In this document: piece after piece, positions 9,265 through 18,404 of the stretch
How the letters are laid out: each line of letters starts with the position of its first letter
Position numbering within the stretch: position 1 is the stretch's first letter
Origin: Verrucomicrobiales bacterium
Lineage (GTDB): Bacteria; Verrucomicrobiota; Verrucomicrobiia; Limisphaerales; J093
Direction of reading: 5' to 3'
NCBI GenBank assembly: GCA_015075445.1
Contig: JABTUJ010000054.1
Span: 1 to 38,314 of the forward strand
Length of the DNA: 38,314 nucleotides
Translations under genes and position numbers: made by a program
The notes under the pieces: model-generated
Database searches by the model: none
What the model was told of the DNA's origin: nothing
What the model saw: only the letters and a program-made list of their open reading frames with translations

Positions 9265-10752
9265 TCACTCCCGCGGGATGTCCTCTTCACGCACCCGGGG
9301 CGCGCTCTCGAACCGCGTGTAGGATCGCTCGAAATTCAGATACACGTCCCCCGTGGGTCCGTTGCGCTGCTTGGCGATCAAGAGGTTCACTGGTATCACG
9401 TCGCTGTTCACCGTCGCCTCGTCGTCGTCGTCGCCCCCGGCGGGCTCACGCGGGTTCTTCGGATTGGCCCGGTACAGCAGGCCGACCACGTCCGCATCCT
9501 GTTCAATGGCACCCGATTCCCGCAGGTCCGACAGCCGCGGCTTGCGGGTCCGGTCCCGTTCGAGCTCGCGATTGAGCTGGCTGAGCACAATCACGGGGAC
9601 GTTTAGCTCTTTGGCCAGACCCTTCACCCCGCTCGAAATCTCGCCGATCTCCTGCGCCCGATTCGAGTCCCCGCGGCGCGGATTAGATGACTGGAGCAGT
9701 TGAAGGTAGTCAATGACAAAGAGTTTGATCCCCAGGCGGTCCGCCATCCGCCGCGCCCGCGCGCGCAGTTGCAGAATGTCCAGCCCCGCGGTGTCGTCGA
9801 TGTGCAGCTTCGCCGCCGCCAACCGGTCCGCCGCATCGGCGATCCGCGCGAAGTCATGCTCTTCCATCGAGCCGTCGCGCAGCCGATGCTGGTTGAGTCG
9901 CGCCGCCGAGCACAGCAACCGCATCACCAAGGCTTCGGCCGTCATCTCCAGACTGAACACACCCACCGGTTCGCCCGCTCGCAGGGCCACATGCTCGGCG
10001 ATGTTCATCGCCAAACTCGTCTTCCCCATGCTCGGCCGGGCTGCGATCACGATCATCTCGCCCGGCTGCAGCCCGTTGGTCTTCTTGTCCAGCTCCCAAA
10101 AACCTGTCTCGAGTCCGGACAGCTTCCCCTTGTTGTGGAAGAAGAACTCGATGCGGGAGACGGTCTTGCCCACCAGTTCGTGGATGTCTTTGGAGGCGCC
10201 CGTCTTCTGGTTGACGGCCAGGATCTCCGACTCCGCCCGGTCGATGAACAGACCCACCTCCCCGTGCGCCTCATACGCCTCGCCCACCAACCGGGTGCAC
10301 GTCCGGATCAGCTTCCGCAGCAGGTACTTCTCCCGCACCGTGTCGAGGTAGTAACCGAGATTCGCAGCCGACGGCACGCCGTCCATCAACGCCGAGAGAT
10401 ACGGAAACCCGCCGACCGACTCGAGCACCCCGCGATCGGCAAGCTGAGCCACCAACGTGACCAGGTCCACGCTCTTCTGCGCCTCGCACATCTCGACCAC
10501 GTTCGCAAAAATTACCTGGTGCCGCGGGTCGTAGAGGAATTCCTCGCCGGGAGTGAACCGCTCGAAACAGGCGCCCAGACCCTCGCGGGGCGCCAGCAGC
10601 AAACAACCGAGCACTCCCTTCTCCGCATCGATCGAGTGCGGCGGCATGCGGTCCAGACTCCGGGTGTCGGGCCCGGCCGGCCGCTGCCGGCGCGCCTGCT
10701 TGAGGTTCGGCGCCGCTTCCGCCGGCGGGCTGTCCGGTACAGTGTCGATCAT
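9265..10752 (-). CDS. dnaB: Replicative DNA helicase DnaB
   Basis: Hexameric 5'-3' helicase that unwinds DNA at the replication fork. The 495-residue protein has the N-terminal all-helical domain at about 35-150 (MPPHSIDAEKGVLG, DPRHQVIFANVVEMCEA) and a linker helix. The RecA-like motor follows, with Walker A ARPSMGKTS (238-246), Walker B LFVIDYLQLL (344-353) and the DnaB signature SGVKGLAKELNVPV and LSQLNRELE. An Asp-rich insertion (GGDDDDEATVNSD) near the C-terminus is unusual but small. Start ATG 10752 gives a normal N-terminus; the frame stays open further upstream without family similarity. The stop is 5 bp before bamA, an uncommon neighbour for dnaB. Confidence 0.96.
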   Translation of the reverse strand: MIDTVPDSPPAEAAPNLKQARRQRPAGPDTRSLDRMPPHSIDAEKGVLGCLLLAPREGLGACFERFTPGEEFLYDPRHQVIFANVVEMCEAQKSVDLVTLVAQLADRGVLESVGGFPYLSALMDGVPSAANLGYYLDTVREKYLLRKLIRTCTRLVGEAYEAHGEVGLFIDRAESEILAVNQKTGASKDIHELVGKTVSRIEFFFHNKGKLSGLETGFWELDKKTNGLQPGEMIVIAARPSMGKTSLAMNIAEHVALRAGEPVGVFSLEMTAEALVMRLLCSAARLNQHRLRDGSMEEHDFARIADAADRLAAAKLHIDDTAGLDILQLRARARRMADRLGIKLFVIDYLQLLQSSNPRRGDSNRAQEIGEISSGVKGLAKELNVPVIVLSQLNRELERDRTRKPRLSDLRESGAIEQDADVVGLLYRANPKNPREPAGGDDDDEATVNSDVIPVNLLIAKQRNGPTGDVYLNFERSYTRFESAPRVREEDIPRE

Positions 10753-10906
10753 GGCTCCCGAGCAAACCATGCCGCGCGCGGCGCGCAATCCCCGGATGCG
10801 CGAAGTTGTTGGCGACGATTCACCGGCTGTCCACCGGTTGCTCACAGGCCAGCAGCGGGATTTTGTTGGTTCCCGCGCCGCGTTCACGCTATCTACGGCC
10901 CCGCCG

Positions 10907-11692
10907 ATGAACGTCGCTCCCATCCCGACAGCGCCGACCTGGCGCGTGGTGGCCACCTCGGCCACCGGCCGGCGGCATCGCCAGCAACTGCAACCCTGTC
11001 AGGACGCCGTCCGCTGGGTGTCCACGCCGGGGGGACTGCTGCTGGCCGCGGTCGCCGATGGCGCGGGATCGGCGCCCTGCGGCGAGGCGGGAGCGACAAC
11101 GGCGGTCACGGCTGCCCTGGCCGCCCTCACGGCGAACGCCGACACCGGCGCAACCCTCGGCGCGGACACCCCCGCACGTGCCCTGCTGCGGTTGGCCATC
11201 GACGCGGCGCTCCAGTCCCTCCGTCAGGCTGCCGGCCTCCGCCAGGCCGCCCTGGGAGAGTACGCCACCACCCTTCTGGTGTGCGTCGCCGGCACGGACG
11301 GCGTGGCCGCCGCCCAGATCGGCGACGGTGCCGTGCTGGTGGGAACCGCGCCCGACCGGCTCGAGACGTTGACCCAACCCGCCGCCGGCGAGTACCTGAA
11401 CGAAACGGTGTTCCTGACCTCGGAGGGCGCGCTGGACCGGCTCCAGACCGCCTTCTGGACCGGTCGGGCCCGCCACGTGGCCCTCTTCTCGGACGGCCTG
11501 CAAATGCTGGCCCTGAAGATGCCCGGGGCAGTCCCGCACCTGCCCTTCTTCCAGCCCCTGTGGGCGTGGCTGAGCCGACTCGAGGATCTTGAGGCCGGAC
11601 AGCGCGAACTCCTCGCCACCCTCGGCTCCGCCCGGTTCAGCGAGCGAACGGACGATGATCTGACGCTGTTGCTGGCCGAGCGTCGGGAGTGA
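10907..11692 (+). CDS. PP2C-family protein phosphatase (YegK-like)
   Basis: Metal-dependent Ser/Thr phosphatase of the PP2C_2 type, 261 residues, cytosolic. Visible metal-site and core motifs are QDAV (D33), VADGAGS (D51, G52; the family usually has DGxG), QIGDGAVLV (about 137-145), FSDGLQ (D196) and the C-terminal TDDDLTLLL (D250/D251). The ATG at 10907 gives a normal phosphatase N-terminus; in-frame starts upstream overlap the divergent dnaB start. Its stop overlaps the start region of the next gene, a YegI-like kinase, so the two are almost certainly co-translated. In E. coli and in TerY-P triads such a phosphatase and kinase come with a VWA protein; none is seen nearby. Confidence 0.85.
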   Translation: MNVAPIPTAPTWRVVATSATGRRHRQQLQPCQDAVRWVSTPGGLLLAAVADGAGSAPCGEAGATTAVTAALAALTANADTGATLGADTPARALLRLAIDAALQSLRQAAGLRQAALGEYATTLLVCVAGTDGVAAAQIGDGAVLVGTAPDRLETLTQPAAGEYLNETVFLTSEGALDRLQTAFWTGRARHVALFSDGLQMLALKMPGAVPHLPFFQPLWAWLSRLEDLEAGQRELLATLGSARFSERTDDDLTLLLAERRE

Positions 11693-11700
11693 ACCGGACG

Positions 11701-13170
11701 ATGCGCCTGTTCCGCGAGACCACCGGGGAGCGGATCGATCTGGGCGACCACTGCCGCCTCGCCACCGGAGGGGAAGCGCGCCTCTTCGTCCACCCCGACG
11801 ACCCGCAGCAGGTCGTCAAGCTCTGGCACCAGCCCACCGCGGAGCGCGCCGAGAAAGTCCGGGCGATGCTGGCCAATCCACCAGCCGACCCCATGGCGGC
11901 GCAAGGCCACGTGGCCATCGCCTGGCCCACCGACCGCCTGGTGGCGCCGCCCCGGCGCATCGTCGGCTTCCTCATGCCCCGCGTCGAAGGGGTGCACCCA
12001 ATCATCGATTTCTTCAACCCCAAGACCCGCCGGCAACGCTCCCCGTTGTTCAACTGGTTCTATCTGCACCGGATGGCCCGCAACCTGGCCACCGCCCTCC
12101 GCGCCCTCCACGAACGCGGCTACGTGATCGGCGACCTGAACGAGTGCAACATCCTCGCCTCCGAGACCGCGCTGGTCACCGTGGTGGACACCGACTCGTT
12201 CCAGGTCTGGGACGCCACCCAGGGCCGGCTCTTCCGCTGCCGCGTCGGCCGCCCCGAGTTCACGCCGCCCGAACTCCAGGGCAAGTCCTTCGCCGAAATC
12301 AACCGCGAGACCCTCCACGACCACTTCGGGCTGGCCATCGTGACGTTCCAACTCCTCATGGAAGGCACCCACCCTTTCGCCGGCGTCTACCAGGGACGCG
12401 GCGAACCACCGACCCTGCCGGAGCGCATCCGCGCCGGTCACTTCCCGTTCGCCGGCGAACCGCAGGTCCCCTACACGCCGGTGCCCATCGCCCCGGCCTT
12501 TGCCTGCCTTCATCCCGTGCTGCAGAACCTCTTCATCCGCTGCTTCCGCGACGGCCACCTGGCCCCCTCCCTGCGGCCCGACGACCTGAGCTGGCAGTAC
12601 GGGCTCGAGGAAGCCGAACTGAACCTGGTGTCCTGCCACGACAACCAGCAGCACATCTTCAGCAACCACCTCTCCGCCTGCCCGTGGTGCGCCCGCACCG
12701 CCATGCTGGGAGGCCGCGACCCCTTCCCCAGCGTCACCGCCGTCCAGGCGGGCGAACACCTCCGGCCCGCCCCCCGCCCCCGCACCGCGCGCAAGCAAAC
12801 CTCCGGCTGGAGTCTGCCCTATCCGGGTCGCCCAGCCCACGGGCCGCACCCCCCGCGCCCTCGTCCGGTGCCCCCGTCGTCTACCGGCGGCAAGACCTTG
12901 CCGGGCAGCGCGGCGGATGCCCTGCGCCAGGCGTTTGGCGCCGCCCGCCGCAACGACCTGGGTTGGCTGGCGCTCGGGCTCGGTTCGCTGGCGGTCATGC
13001 TCGCGTTGCTGCCGGCGGGCTGGACAGTTCTGGCGCGGTTGACCGCAGTCGTGGGAGTCCTCTGCGCGCTGGGCGGCATCCGAGCCGCCTCCGGTTCAGG
13101 AACCGGTTGGCGACGCTACCGCGCCTCGTTCGCCGGACTGTTGTTGAGCCTACTGGGTCTGGTGCTGTGA
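11701..13170 (+). CDS. YegI-like protein kinase with zinc knuckle and C-terminal membrane helices
   Basis: Divergent eukaryotic-like kinase, 489 residues. The glycine loop is LATGGEARLF (20-29). The lysine is in VVKLW (K40), the catalytic loop is IGDLNECN (D145, N150; no HRD) and the metal aspartate lies in VVDTDSFQ (D163/D165). TPPELQ stands for the APE motif. After the kinase lobe (to about 300) comes a short His/Cys segment, HIFSNHLSACPWC, likely a zinc site. A Pro-rich linker and two or three membrane helices (about 425-489) follow. A GTG at 11689 overlapping the phosphatase stop is an alternative start. It probably works opposite the adjacent PP2C enzyme; the substrate is unknown. It converges with pssA. 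Confidence 0.82.
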   Translation: MRLFRETTGERIDLGDHCRLATGGEARLFVHPDDPQQVVKLWHQPTAERAEKVRAMLANPPADPMAAQGHVAIAWPTDRLVAPPRRIVGFLMPRVEGVHPIIDFFNPKTRRQRSPLFNWFYLHRMARNLATALRALHERGYVIGDLNECNILASETALVTVVDTDSFQVWDATQGRLFRCRVGRPEFTPPELQGKSFAEINRETLHDHFGLAIVTFQLLMEGTHPFAGVYQGRGEPPTLPERIRAGHFPFAGEPQVPYTPVPIAPAFACLHPVLQNLFIRCFRDGHLAPSLRPDDLSWQYGLEEAELNLVSCHDNQQHIFSNHLSACPWCARTAMLGGRDPFPSVTAVQAGEHLRPAPRPRTARKQTSGWSLPYPGRPAHGPHPPRPRPVPPSSTGGKTLPGSAADALRQAFGAARRNDLGWLALGLGSLAVMLALLPAGWTVLARLTAVVGVLCALGGIRAASGSGTGWRRYRASFAGLLLSLLGLVL

Positions 13171-13266
13171 AACCTCGCGCCCGGTCGCGATACGCCGACA
13201 GGCCCCTCCGCACCCTCCGCACCCGCCCACCTCGCGGAACGTGCGACGTCACGACCCGACAGAACC

Positions 13267-14133
13267 TCAGTAGCCGTTTCCCACCGGCCCATCGGTCTCA
13301 TCGACCTCCTCCTCCTCCTCGATGCCCTCCCGCACCCGCCGGGAAAGGCGCGGCCGGATGAACCCGTAGAGCAGGTAAGCCGTGAACAGGACGGGCAGCA
13401 CGAGCGGCAGGATCTGCTCCCGCAGCACCAGCAGAAAGCCCAGGAACAACAAGGTGCCCACCAGCCGGGCGAAGCGACTGCGCGCATTCAGATTCAGCGA
13501 CTTGAACGACGGATACCGCACCGAGCTGATCATCATGAACGAGAGAAACAGCATGATCGCCGGCAACGAATACCGCCACACCCCGAACCGCAGTTCCCGC
13601 TCATCCCACCACATGATGAACAGCGTCAGCGAAGCCACCAGCCCCGCCGCCGCCGGAATCGGGAACCCGACAAACTCCTTGCTCGCCCTCCCGCCCGTCA
13701 CGATGGCCAGACAATTAAACCGCGCCAGGCGCAGGGCCCCGCAGATCAGATAAATCGACGCGATGAACCAGCCCACCTCGGCGTGGTTGATGAACACGTC
13801 CTTCAGCACAATCCGATGCACCAGAAACGCCGGCGCCGCCCCAAACGAGATCAGGTCCGCCAGCGAGTCGAACTCGCGCCCGAACGGGCTCTCCACCCCC
13901 CCCCACCGCGCCACCCGACCGTCCAGCAGATCGAAGATGCAGGCCAGCAGGATGAAGAACAGCGCCTCGCGGATCAGCGTGAAGTCCCCCCGGCTCACGT
14001 CCGCCTCCACAATGCGCGTCAGCGCCACAAACCCGCAGAACAGGTTGCCGCCGGTCAGCACATTCGGCAGGAAGTAAATGCGCAGCCGCGCCGCGGCCGT
14101 CCCCACGTCCGGTTTGGGTTCCGGCGCGCTCAT
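13267..14133 (-). CDS. pssA: CDP-diacylglycerol-serine O-phosphatidyltransferase
   Basis: Integral membrane CDP-alcohol phosphatidyltransferase making phosphatidylserine from CDP-diacylglycerol and serine. The full signature DG-xx-AR-x8-G-xxx-D-xxx-D is present: D71, G72, A75, R76, G85, D89, D93 in DLLDGRVARWGG...GREFDSLAD. About seven to eight hydrophobic helices follow, with an acidic cytosolic tail (EGIEEEEEVDETDG). It is 288 residues, near the usual size. It starts 3 bp after the psd stop, so synthase and decarboxylase are made together for phosphatidylethanolamine synthesis. Confidence 0.95.
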   Translation of the reverse strand: MSAPEPKPDVGTAAARLRIYFLPNVLTGGNLFCGFVALTRIVEADVSRGDFTLIREALFFILLACIFDLLDGRVARWGGVESPFGREFDSLADLISFGAAPAFLVHRIVLKDVFINHAEVGWFIASIYLICGALRLARFNCLAIVTGGRASKEFVGFPIPAAAGLVASLTLFIMWWDERELRFGVWRYSLPAIMLFLSFMMISSVRYPSFKSLNLNARSRFARLVGTLLFLGFLLVLREQILPLVLPVLFTAYLLYGFIRPRLSRRVREGIEEEEEVDETDGPVGNGY

Positions 14134-14136
14134 GCG

Positions 14137-14823
14137 TCACCCGCGCTCCGCGATCACGGTCTCGCCGCCCTTGACCTTCGCGCGCGCGTGCACTACCACC
14201 CGGGCGCTCAGCGGGAGATAAAGCTCAACCCGCGACCCAAACTGGATCAGCCCGAGCCGCTCCCCACGCACCACCGTGTCGCCAAGCTGGAACCAGGGTT
14301 GGATCCGCCGCGCGATCAGGCCGGCAATCAGCCGCACCCCGATCCGCTCGCCGGAGCACTCGGACGACTCGATCCCCACGAACAGGTTCTCGTTGGAGGC
14401 CGCCGAGTCCGTCCGCATGGCATTGATGAACCGGCCCCGGGTGTATTGGCTCCACGCGACGCGGCCCGCCACCGGCGCGTTCTGCACGTGCACATCCAGC
14501 ACCGACAGAAAAATCGACACCCGCCGGCAACGACCACGCAGAAACAGCGGTTCCTCCACTTCGTCGATCAGATCCACCGTCCCGTGCGCCGGCGACACGA
14601 TGGCCGCCGGCGCCTTCGGCACCCGCGGATGGGGATCGCGAAAGAAGTAGAAACAGAAGAGCCCAAACACGGCCCACAAGAGCACCAGCCCGAGCGCAAC
14701 CTCGCCGAAAAACTGGCTCAGCAGCCGGCCCAGCATCCCGAAGAAGAGCAGCAACACGACCAGGAACAAGCTCCAGTAGAGCAACCGGAGCGCGGCCTGC
14801 GTCGCCTTCCCCGCGTGTTTCAT
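14137..14823 (-). CDS. psd: Phosphatidylserine decarboxylase, short (PSD-A) type
   Basis: Pyruvoyl-dependent membrane enzyme converting phosphatidylserine to phosphatidylethanolamine. The 228-residue protein has two N-terminal membrane helices (about 13-33 and 41-61). The catalytic body follows, with FRDPHPRVP, VSPAHGTVD, SIFLSVLDVHVQNAPV (the family's FLS..DVH..R/N motif) and the self-cleavage site IQFGSRVELYLP (cleavage between G196 and S197). FGS, rather than LGST, is typical of the short form. It lies 71 bp downstream of tig and directly before pssA. Confidence 0.95.
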   Translation of the reverse strand: MKHAGKATQAALRLLYWSLFLVVLLLFFGMLGRLLSQFFGEVALGLVLLWAVFGLFCFYFFRDPHPRVPKAPAAIVSPAHGTVDLIDEVEEPLFLRGRCRRVSIFLSVLDVHVQNAPVAGRVAWSQYTRGRFINAMRTDSAASNENLFVGIESSECSGERIGVRLIAGLIARRIQPWFQLGDTVVRGERLGLIQFGSRVELYLPLSARVVVHARAKVKGGETVIAERG

Positions 14824-14894
14824 GGGCGCATCCTACAGGCCCGGAGCAGATGCGGAAAGCCCATTGTCCATTCCCGCCAGCCCCCCGCCGGCCG

Positions 14895-16208
<1,314 letters not shown>

Positions 16209-16289
16209 AAGGATTCTCCAACGTGTCTGCTTCCACCGCCGCCGTGGCCCGGCGCGCGGGCTCGCCTCGAAACGCGAGCGCGCCAACCT

Positions 16290-16493
16290 ATGAACCCGCC
16301 CCGCACCCGTCAAGCTCCGGAACAACACCTCTGCCTCGATGAGGCGACCACTGAAGACCTGCTGGCCTTGAGCGAGCGGACCAATAAGCGATCCACGGCG
16401 GCGCAGGCGTTGGGAGCGCTGGTCGAGACCGGAACCATGAGCGATCTCGAGGCGCTCAACCGGATCGAGGATTGGAAGGCCACCCCGCGTTGA
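16290..16493 (+). CDS. Hypothetical small protein, 67 residues
   Basis: The open frame starts with ATG 16290 in the divergent gap upstream of tig. The product is polar and helix-prone (TTEDLLALSERTNKRSTAAQ, ALGALVETGTMSDLEALNRI) with no family I recognise. The amino-acid mix looks protein-like rather than the Arg/Pro-rich sort typical of chance frames in this GC-rich DNA. There is no convincing Shine-Dalgarno. It borders the accessory patch that begins just downstream and could be a remnant. Confidence 0.35.
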   Translation: MNPPRTRQAPEQHLCLDEATTEDLLALSERTNKRSTAAQALGALVETGTMSDLEALNRIEDWKATPR

Positions 16494-16547
16494 GAGCGCG
16501 CGCCGACCTCCGGCCCAATCCCAATCCTGCGACCAACCGCTGCGACG

Positions 16548-16838
16548 TCACGGGACCTCAGAGCCCGGCCAACCACCGCTGCTTGTCCCGACCCACCTCC
16601 TGGCCGCCATCTCCCCGAGATCCGACCGCGTCTCCTCCTCCAACGACTGCTGTCCGCGGCGTTCGTCCTCCATCTTGGACATGGTTTGATAGATGGCGGG
16701 CCAGAAGTCCTCCCGCCCGGGTCGAAAATCCTGCTCCCTCGGCACGAGCACGCTTCGGCGTCCCGTCGCTCGCTGGACCATTTCGGCCAGGACCCAGGCG
16801 GCAAGGACGAAGGTGACCCAAATCACCTTCAGGCTCAT
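16548..16838 (-). CDS. Hypothetical small membrane-anchored protein
   Basis: A 96-residue frame with one N-terminal membrane helix (about residues 4-20, VIWVTFVLAAWVLAEMV), then a charged soluble part (REQDFRPGREDFWPAIYQ, MEDERRGQQSLEEE). No family is recognised. Its ATG at 16838-16836 coincides with the CAT anticodon of the overlapping tRNA-Met fragment, read on the opposite strand, so the frame runs out of the fragment into the neighbouring DNA. It could be real or a chance frame. Confidence 0.4.
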   Translation of the reverse strand: MSLKVIWVTFVLAAWVLAEMVQRATGRRSVLVPREQDFRPGREDFWPAIYQTMSKMEDERRGQQSLEEETRSDLGEMAARRWVGTSSGGWPGSEVP

Positions 16839-16878
16839 ACCCTGAAGGTCGCAGGTTCACCTCCTGCCCCCGCAACCA
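16826..16878 (+). other. tRNA-Met 3'-half fragment (att-like), left copy
   Basis: An anticodon stem-loop with CTCATAC loop (anticodon CAT) and a perfect 8-bp stem is followed by a T-arm (stem GCAGG/CCTGC), a 3' acceptor strand and encoded CCA at 16876-16878. No D-arm or 5' acceptor strand exists upstream, and the T-loop reads TTCACCT instead of TTCAAAT, so it is not a working tRNA gene. Such 3' halves are what tyrosine integrases leave at att sites. Confidence 0.75.
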
Positions 16879-16919
16879 ACCGCCGTTGATCATCAAGGAC
16901 TTATCCCGCTGGCCTTCAG
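16869..16919 (+). repeat. 51-bp perfect direct repeat, left copy
   Basis: Identical to 18267-18317. It begins inside the acceptor end of the tRNA-Met fragment and runs about 40 bp beyond the CCA. Weaker similarity continues for roughly 230 bp further (to about 17150, matching to about 18540). It brackets the VapBC-type pair and is the best att-site candidate in the window. Confidence 0.85.
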
Positions 16920-17323
16920 GAGCTTCGCCGGAAGTTGGCATCCCGCTTGCCCCTTGTGATGCACCCTGACGATCTCTGACGATCTCTGGTGCACTACCCA
17001 ACAAATGCCAAACATTTGGGCGCCCGGAGCCGGCCGGATGAGGGCGGGTTCAGGGCGGCGGCGAGATCGGTCTGAGAGCCCGCGGCCCGTCGGGAAGGAT
17101 GTCGGGGAGGATTGACCGCCGCCACCGAGGCGCTTCGGCAGCCCAAAGCCAGTGCCTCGGCTTGAGGAGGGCGCAACGCGGGCGACGATCAGGAATCTTC
17201 CGGAAATTGCCGCCGCAGCGAGAGGCTTTCCTTCTTCCATCAAGAGTCGTCAGCAAGCTCACCAATTGAAGCTTCGCGGATTCTCGCGGGCTGGAGCCTC
17301 CCTCGACGGCGCTGTCGGAGAAG
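16920..17323. repeat. Degenerate continuation of the direct repeat; no convincing gene
   Basis: The first part of this 400-bp stretch aligns with 18318-18540, including a shared stretch around AAATGCCAAACATTTGG / CGCCAAACATTTTGG. It contains two tandem 10-mers CTGACGATCT at 16966-16985 inside an inverted repeat TGCACC...GGTGCA (16960-16965 with 16988-16993). Open frames here are Arg/Pro-rich or antisense to the tRNA fragment and are not credible genes. Confidence 0.6.
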
Positions 17324-17761
17324 TCACGGAACCGCGACCTTCAGCCCAATCCGAGCAGCGACGGCGGTTTGGCGGATGTCGAAACTGCAAAACTCGGGGA
17401 CCCCAAGCAACTTGGCCGCGGCGACGTGGAGGATGTCCAGTGTCCGACTGCCCACGATCGGGGTGTGGGTCATCGCGAGGCTCTCGGCTTCACGCAGGGT
17501 TCGGTGCCAAAGGCCACCCCGGGGAATGAGGTGTCCGGCGGCAAGGTCATTCTCCACTTCCAGCCATGCGGCCTGAACTTCCTGGGCCGTGAGCCGCCCC
17601 TGGAAGACGGCCAGACCGAAAGCATTGCGGAGTTCCAGCCGGTGCAAAGCCGTGAACGGCAGCGCCTCAGGATTCCCCCGTCGCCACACATCCGCCTTGG
17701 GAGAATTCGCGTCGGTGGCGTAGAGTGAAAAGAACACGCTGGTATCGGCGTACGTGTTCAC
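17324..17761 (-). CDS. PIN-domain toxin, VapC-type ribonuclease
   Basis: Type II toxin of the VapC kind, a metal-dependent endoribonuclease that cuts tRNA or other RNA when its antitoxin is lost. The 145-residue protein carries the PIN acidic residues: D6 (YADTS), E43 (RLELRNAF), D109 (SRTLDILHVAAA) and D128 (SFDIRQ). It starts with GTG at 17761, whose GTGA overlaps the antitoxin stop by 4 nt, the classic translational coupling of toxin-antitoxin pairs. It lies inside the segment bounded by the tRNA-fragment direct repeats, consistent with an addiction module carried by, or stabilising, an integrated element. Confidence 0.88.
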   Translation of the reverse strand: MNTYADTSVFFSLYATDANSPKADVWRRGNPEALPFTALHRLELRNAFGLAVFQGRLTAQEVQAAWLEVENDLAAGHLIPRGGLWHRTLREAESLAMTHTPIVGSRTLDILHVAAAKLLGVPEFCSFDIRQTAVAARIGLKVAVP

Positions 17762-17994
17762 CAGCGTTCCTCTTCCCGGGCAGACAGAACCATGTTCGGC
17801 AGGACTTTCTCCCCAAAAATGCGGCGGCGCCGCGCGGCGTAGTCAGGTGGTTGTGAGGGCGCAGCGGGAACCCGGCCATCGCTTTGACCCTGGCCGTTCT
17901 CGTCCAGTTCGTCGAGCAGCCAGCGGGCGATCTGCCACTTGTCCTGCCGCGTCAGTTGCCGCAACGCCGACTCGATCTCTGCAACACCGTTCAT
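17758..17994 (-). CDS. Putative antitoxin partner of the PIN toxin
   Basis: A 78-residue acidic/helical protein starting MNGVAEIESALRQL at 17994; an upstream start at 18030 would add 12 Arg-rich residues. The first half (IESALRQLTRQDKWQIARWL) is amphipathic helix, and the second half (about 50-78) is disordered and ends in charged residues, as expected for a toxin-wrapping tail. I cannot assign the DNA-binding fold. Similar ADSALRQL-type N-termini occur in unnamed VapB-like antitoxins. Identity rests mainly on position and the 4-nt overlap with the toxin gene. Confidence 0.7.
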   Translation of the reverse strand: MNGVAEIESALRQLTRQDKWQIARWLLDELDENGQGQSDGRVPAAPSQPPDYAARRRRIFGEKVLPNMVLSAREEERW

Positions 17995-18235
17995 GGGCCG
18001 AACGTACCTGCTCCGCATCCGCCGTGCCAACGGCTTTTTCCGCTGGGATCACCGCCCCCCCAAGAGCAGGCTCCGCCGGCCCGCCGCTTCCCAGCGCCAT
18101 CGGTGCCCCGGCAAACCAGGTATCCGTCCAGGATGGCGCCTGGTGAGTTCCTCGCCACCGCCCCCTCCCGACAGCAAACCATCCCCCCAACGCTCCGCAC
18201 CGGCGCCGATAAACATGAACCTTAGACCGTCCGCC

Positions 18236-18276
18236 TTATAACCTGAAGGTCGGTGGTTCAAATCCACCCGCAACCA
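18236..18276 (+). other. tRNA 3'-half fragment (att-like), right copy
   Basis: Reads from the anticodon loop (TTATAACC) through CTGAAGG, an intact T-arm (GGTGG TTCAAAT CCACC) and CGCAACCA. The 5' side of the anticodon stem does not pair and no D-arm is present. It is homologous to the tRNA-Met fragment at 16826-16878 and runs into the same direct repeat. Confidence 0.7.
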
Positions 18277-18317
18277 ACCGCCGTTGATCATCAAGGACTT
18301 ATCCCGCTGGCCTTCAG
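18267..18317 (+). repeat. 51-bp perfect direct repeat, right copy
   Basis: Identical to 16869-16919, 1398 bp away. Similarity continues imperfectly to about 18540. Together the two copies define a 1.4-kb unit holding the toxin-antitoxin pair. Confidence 0.85.
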
Positions 18318-18364
18318 CAGGTTCGCCGCCGACTTGGCACGATTCTTGAATTCCGGCCTTCCCG

Positions 18365-18404
18365 TGAAAAGGTTTGAAAAGCTCTGAAAAGCTCTGAAAA
18401 GGAA
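18365..18404 (+). repeat. Four tandem 10-bp iterons TGAAAAGNNN
   Basis: Four head-to-tail units (TGAAAAGGTT, TGAAAAGCTC, TGAAAAGCTC, TGAAAAGGAA) with exact 10-bp spacing, one helical turn, about 50 bp past the direct repeat. The left repeat has a different tandem 10-mer pair at the equivalent place. They may be protein-binding sites such as integrase arm sites; no open frame of quality covers them. Confidence 0.6.

Noticed and set aside
10815..10850. DnaA-box-like CTGTCCACC near the dnaB start and a possible origin
   Set aside because: It differs from TTATCCACA at three positions and has no companion boxes or AT-rich unwinding region.
16826..16878. Complete tRNA-Met gene
   Set aside because: No D-arm or 5' acceptor strand upstream, and the T-loop is altered; only the 3' half exists.
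16893..17243. Minus-strand frames ending LLKASGISP in both repeat copies
   Set aside because: The same ending arises from the shared 51-bp repeat, but the bodies differ in frame and composition, so these are not homologous proteins.
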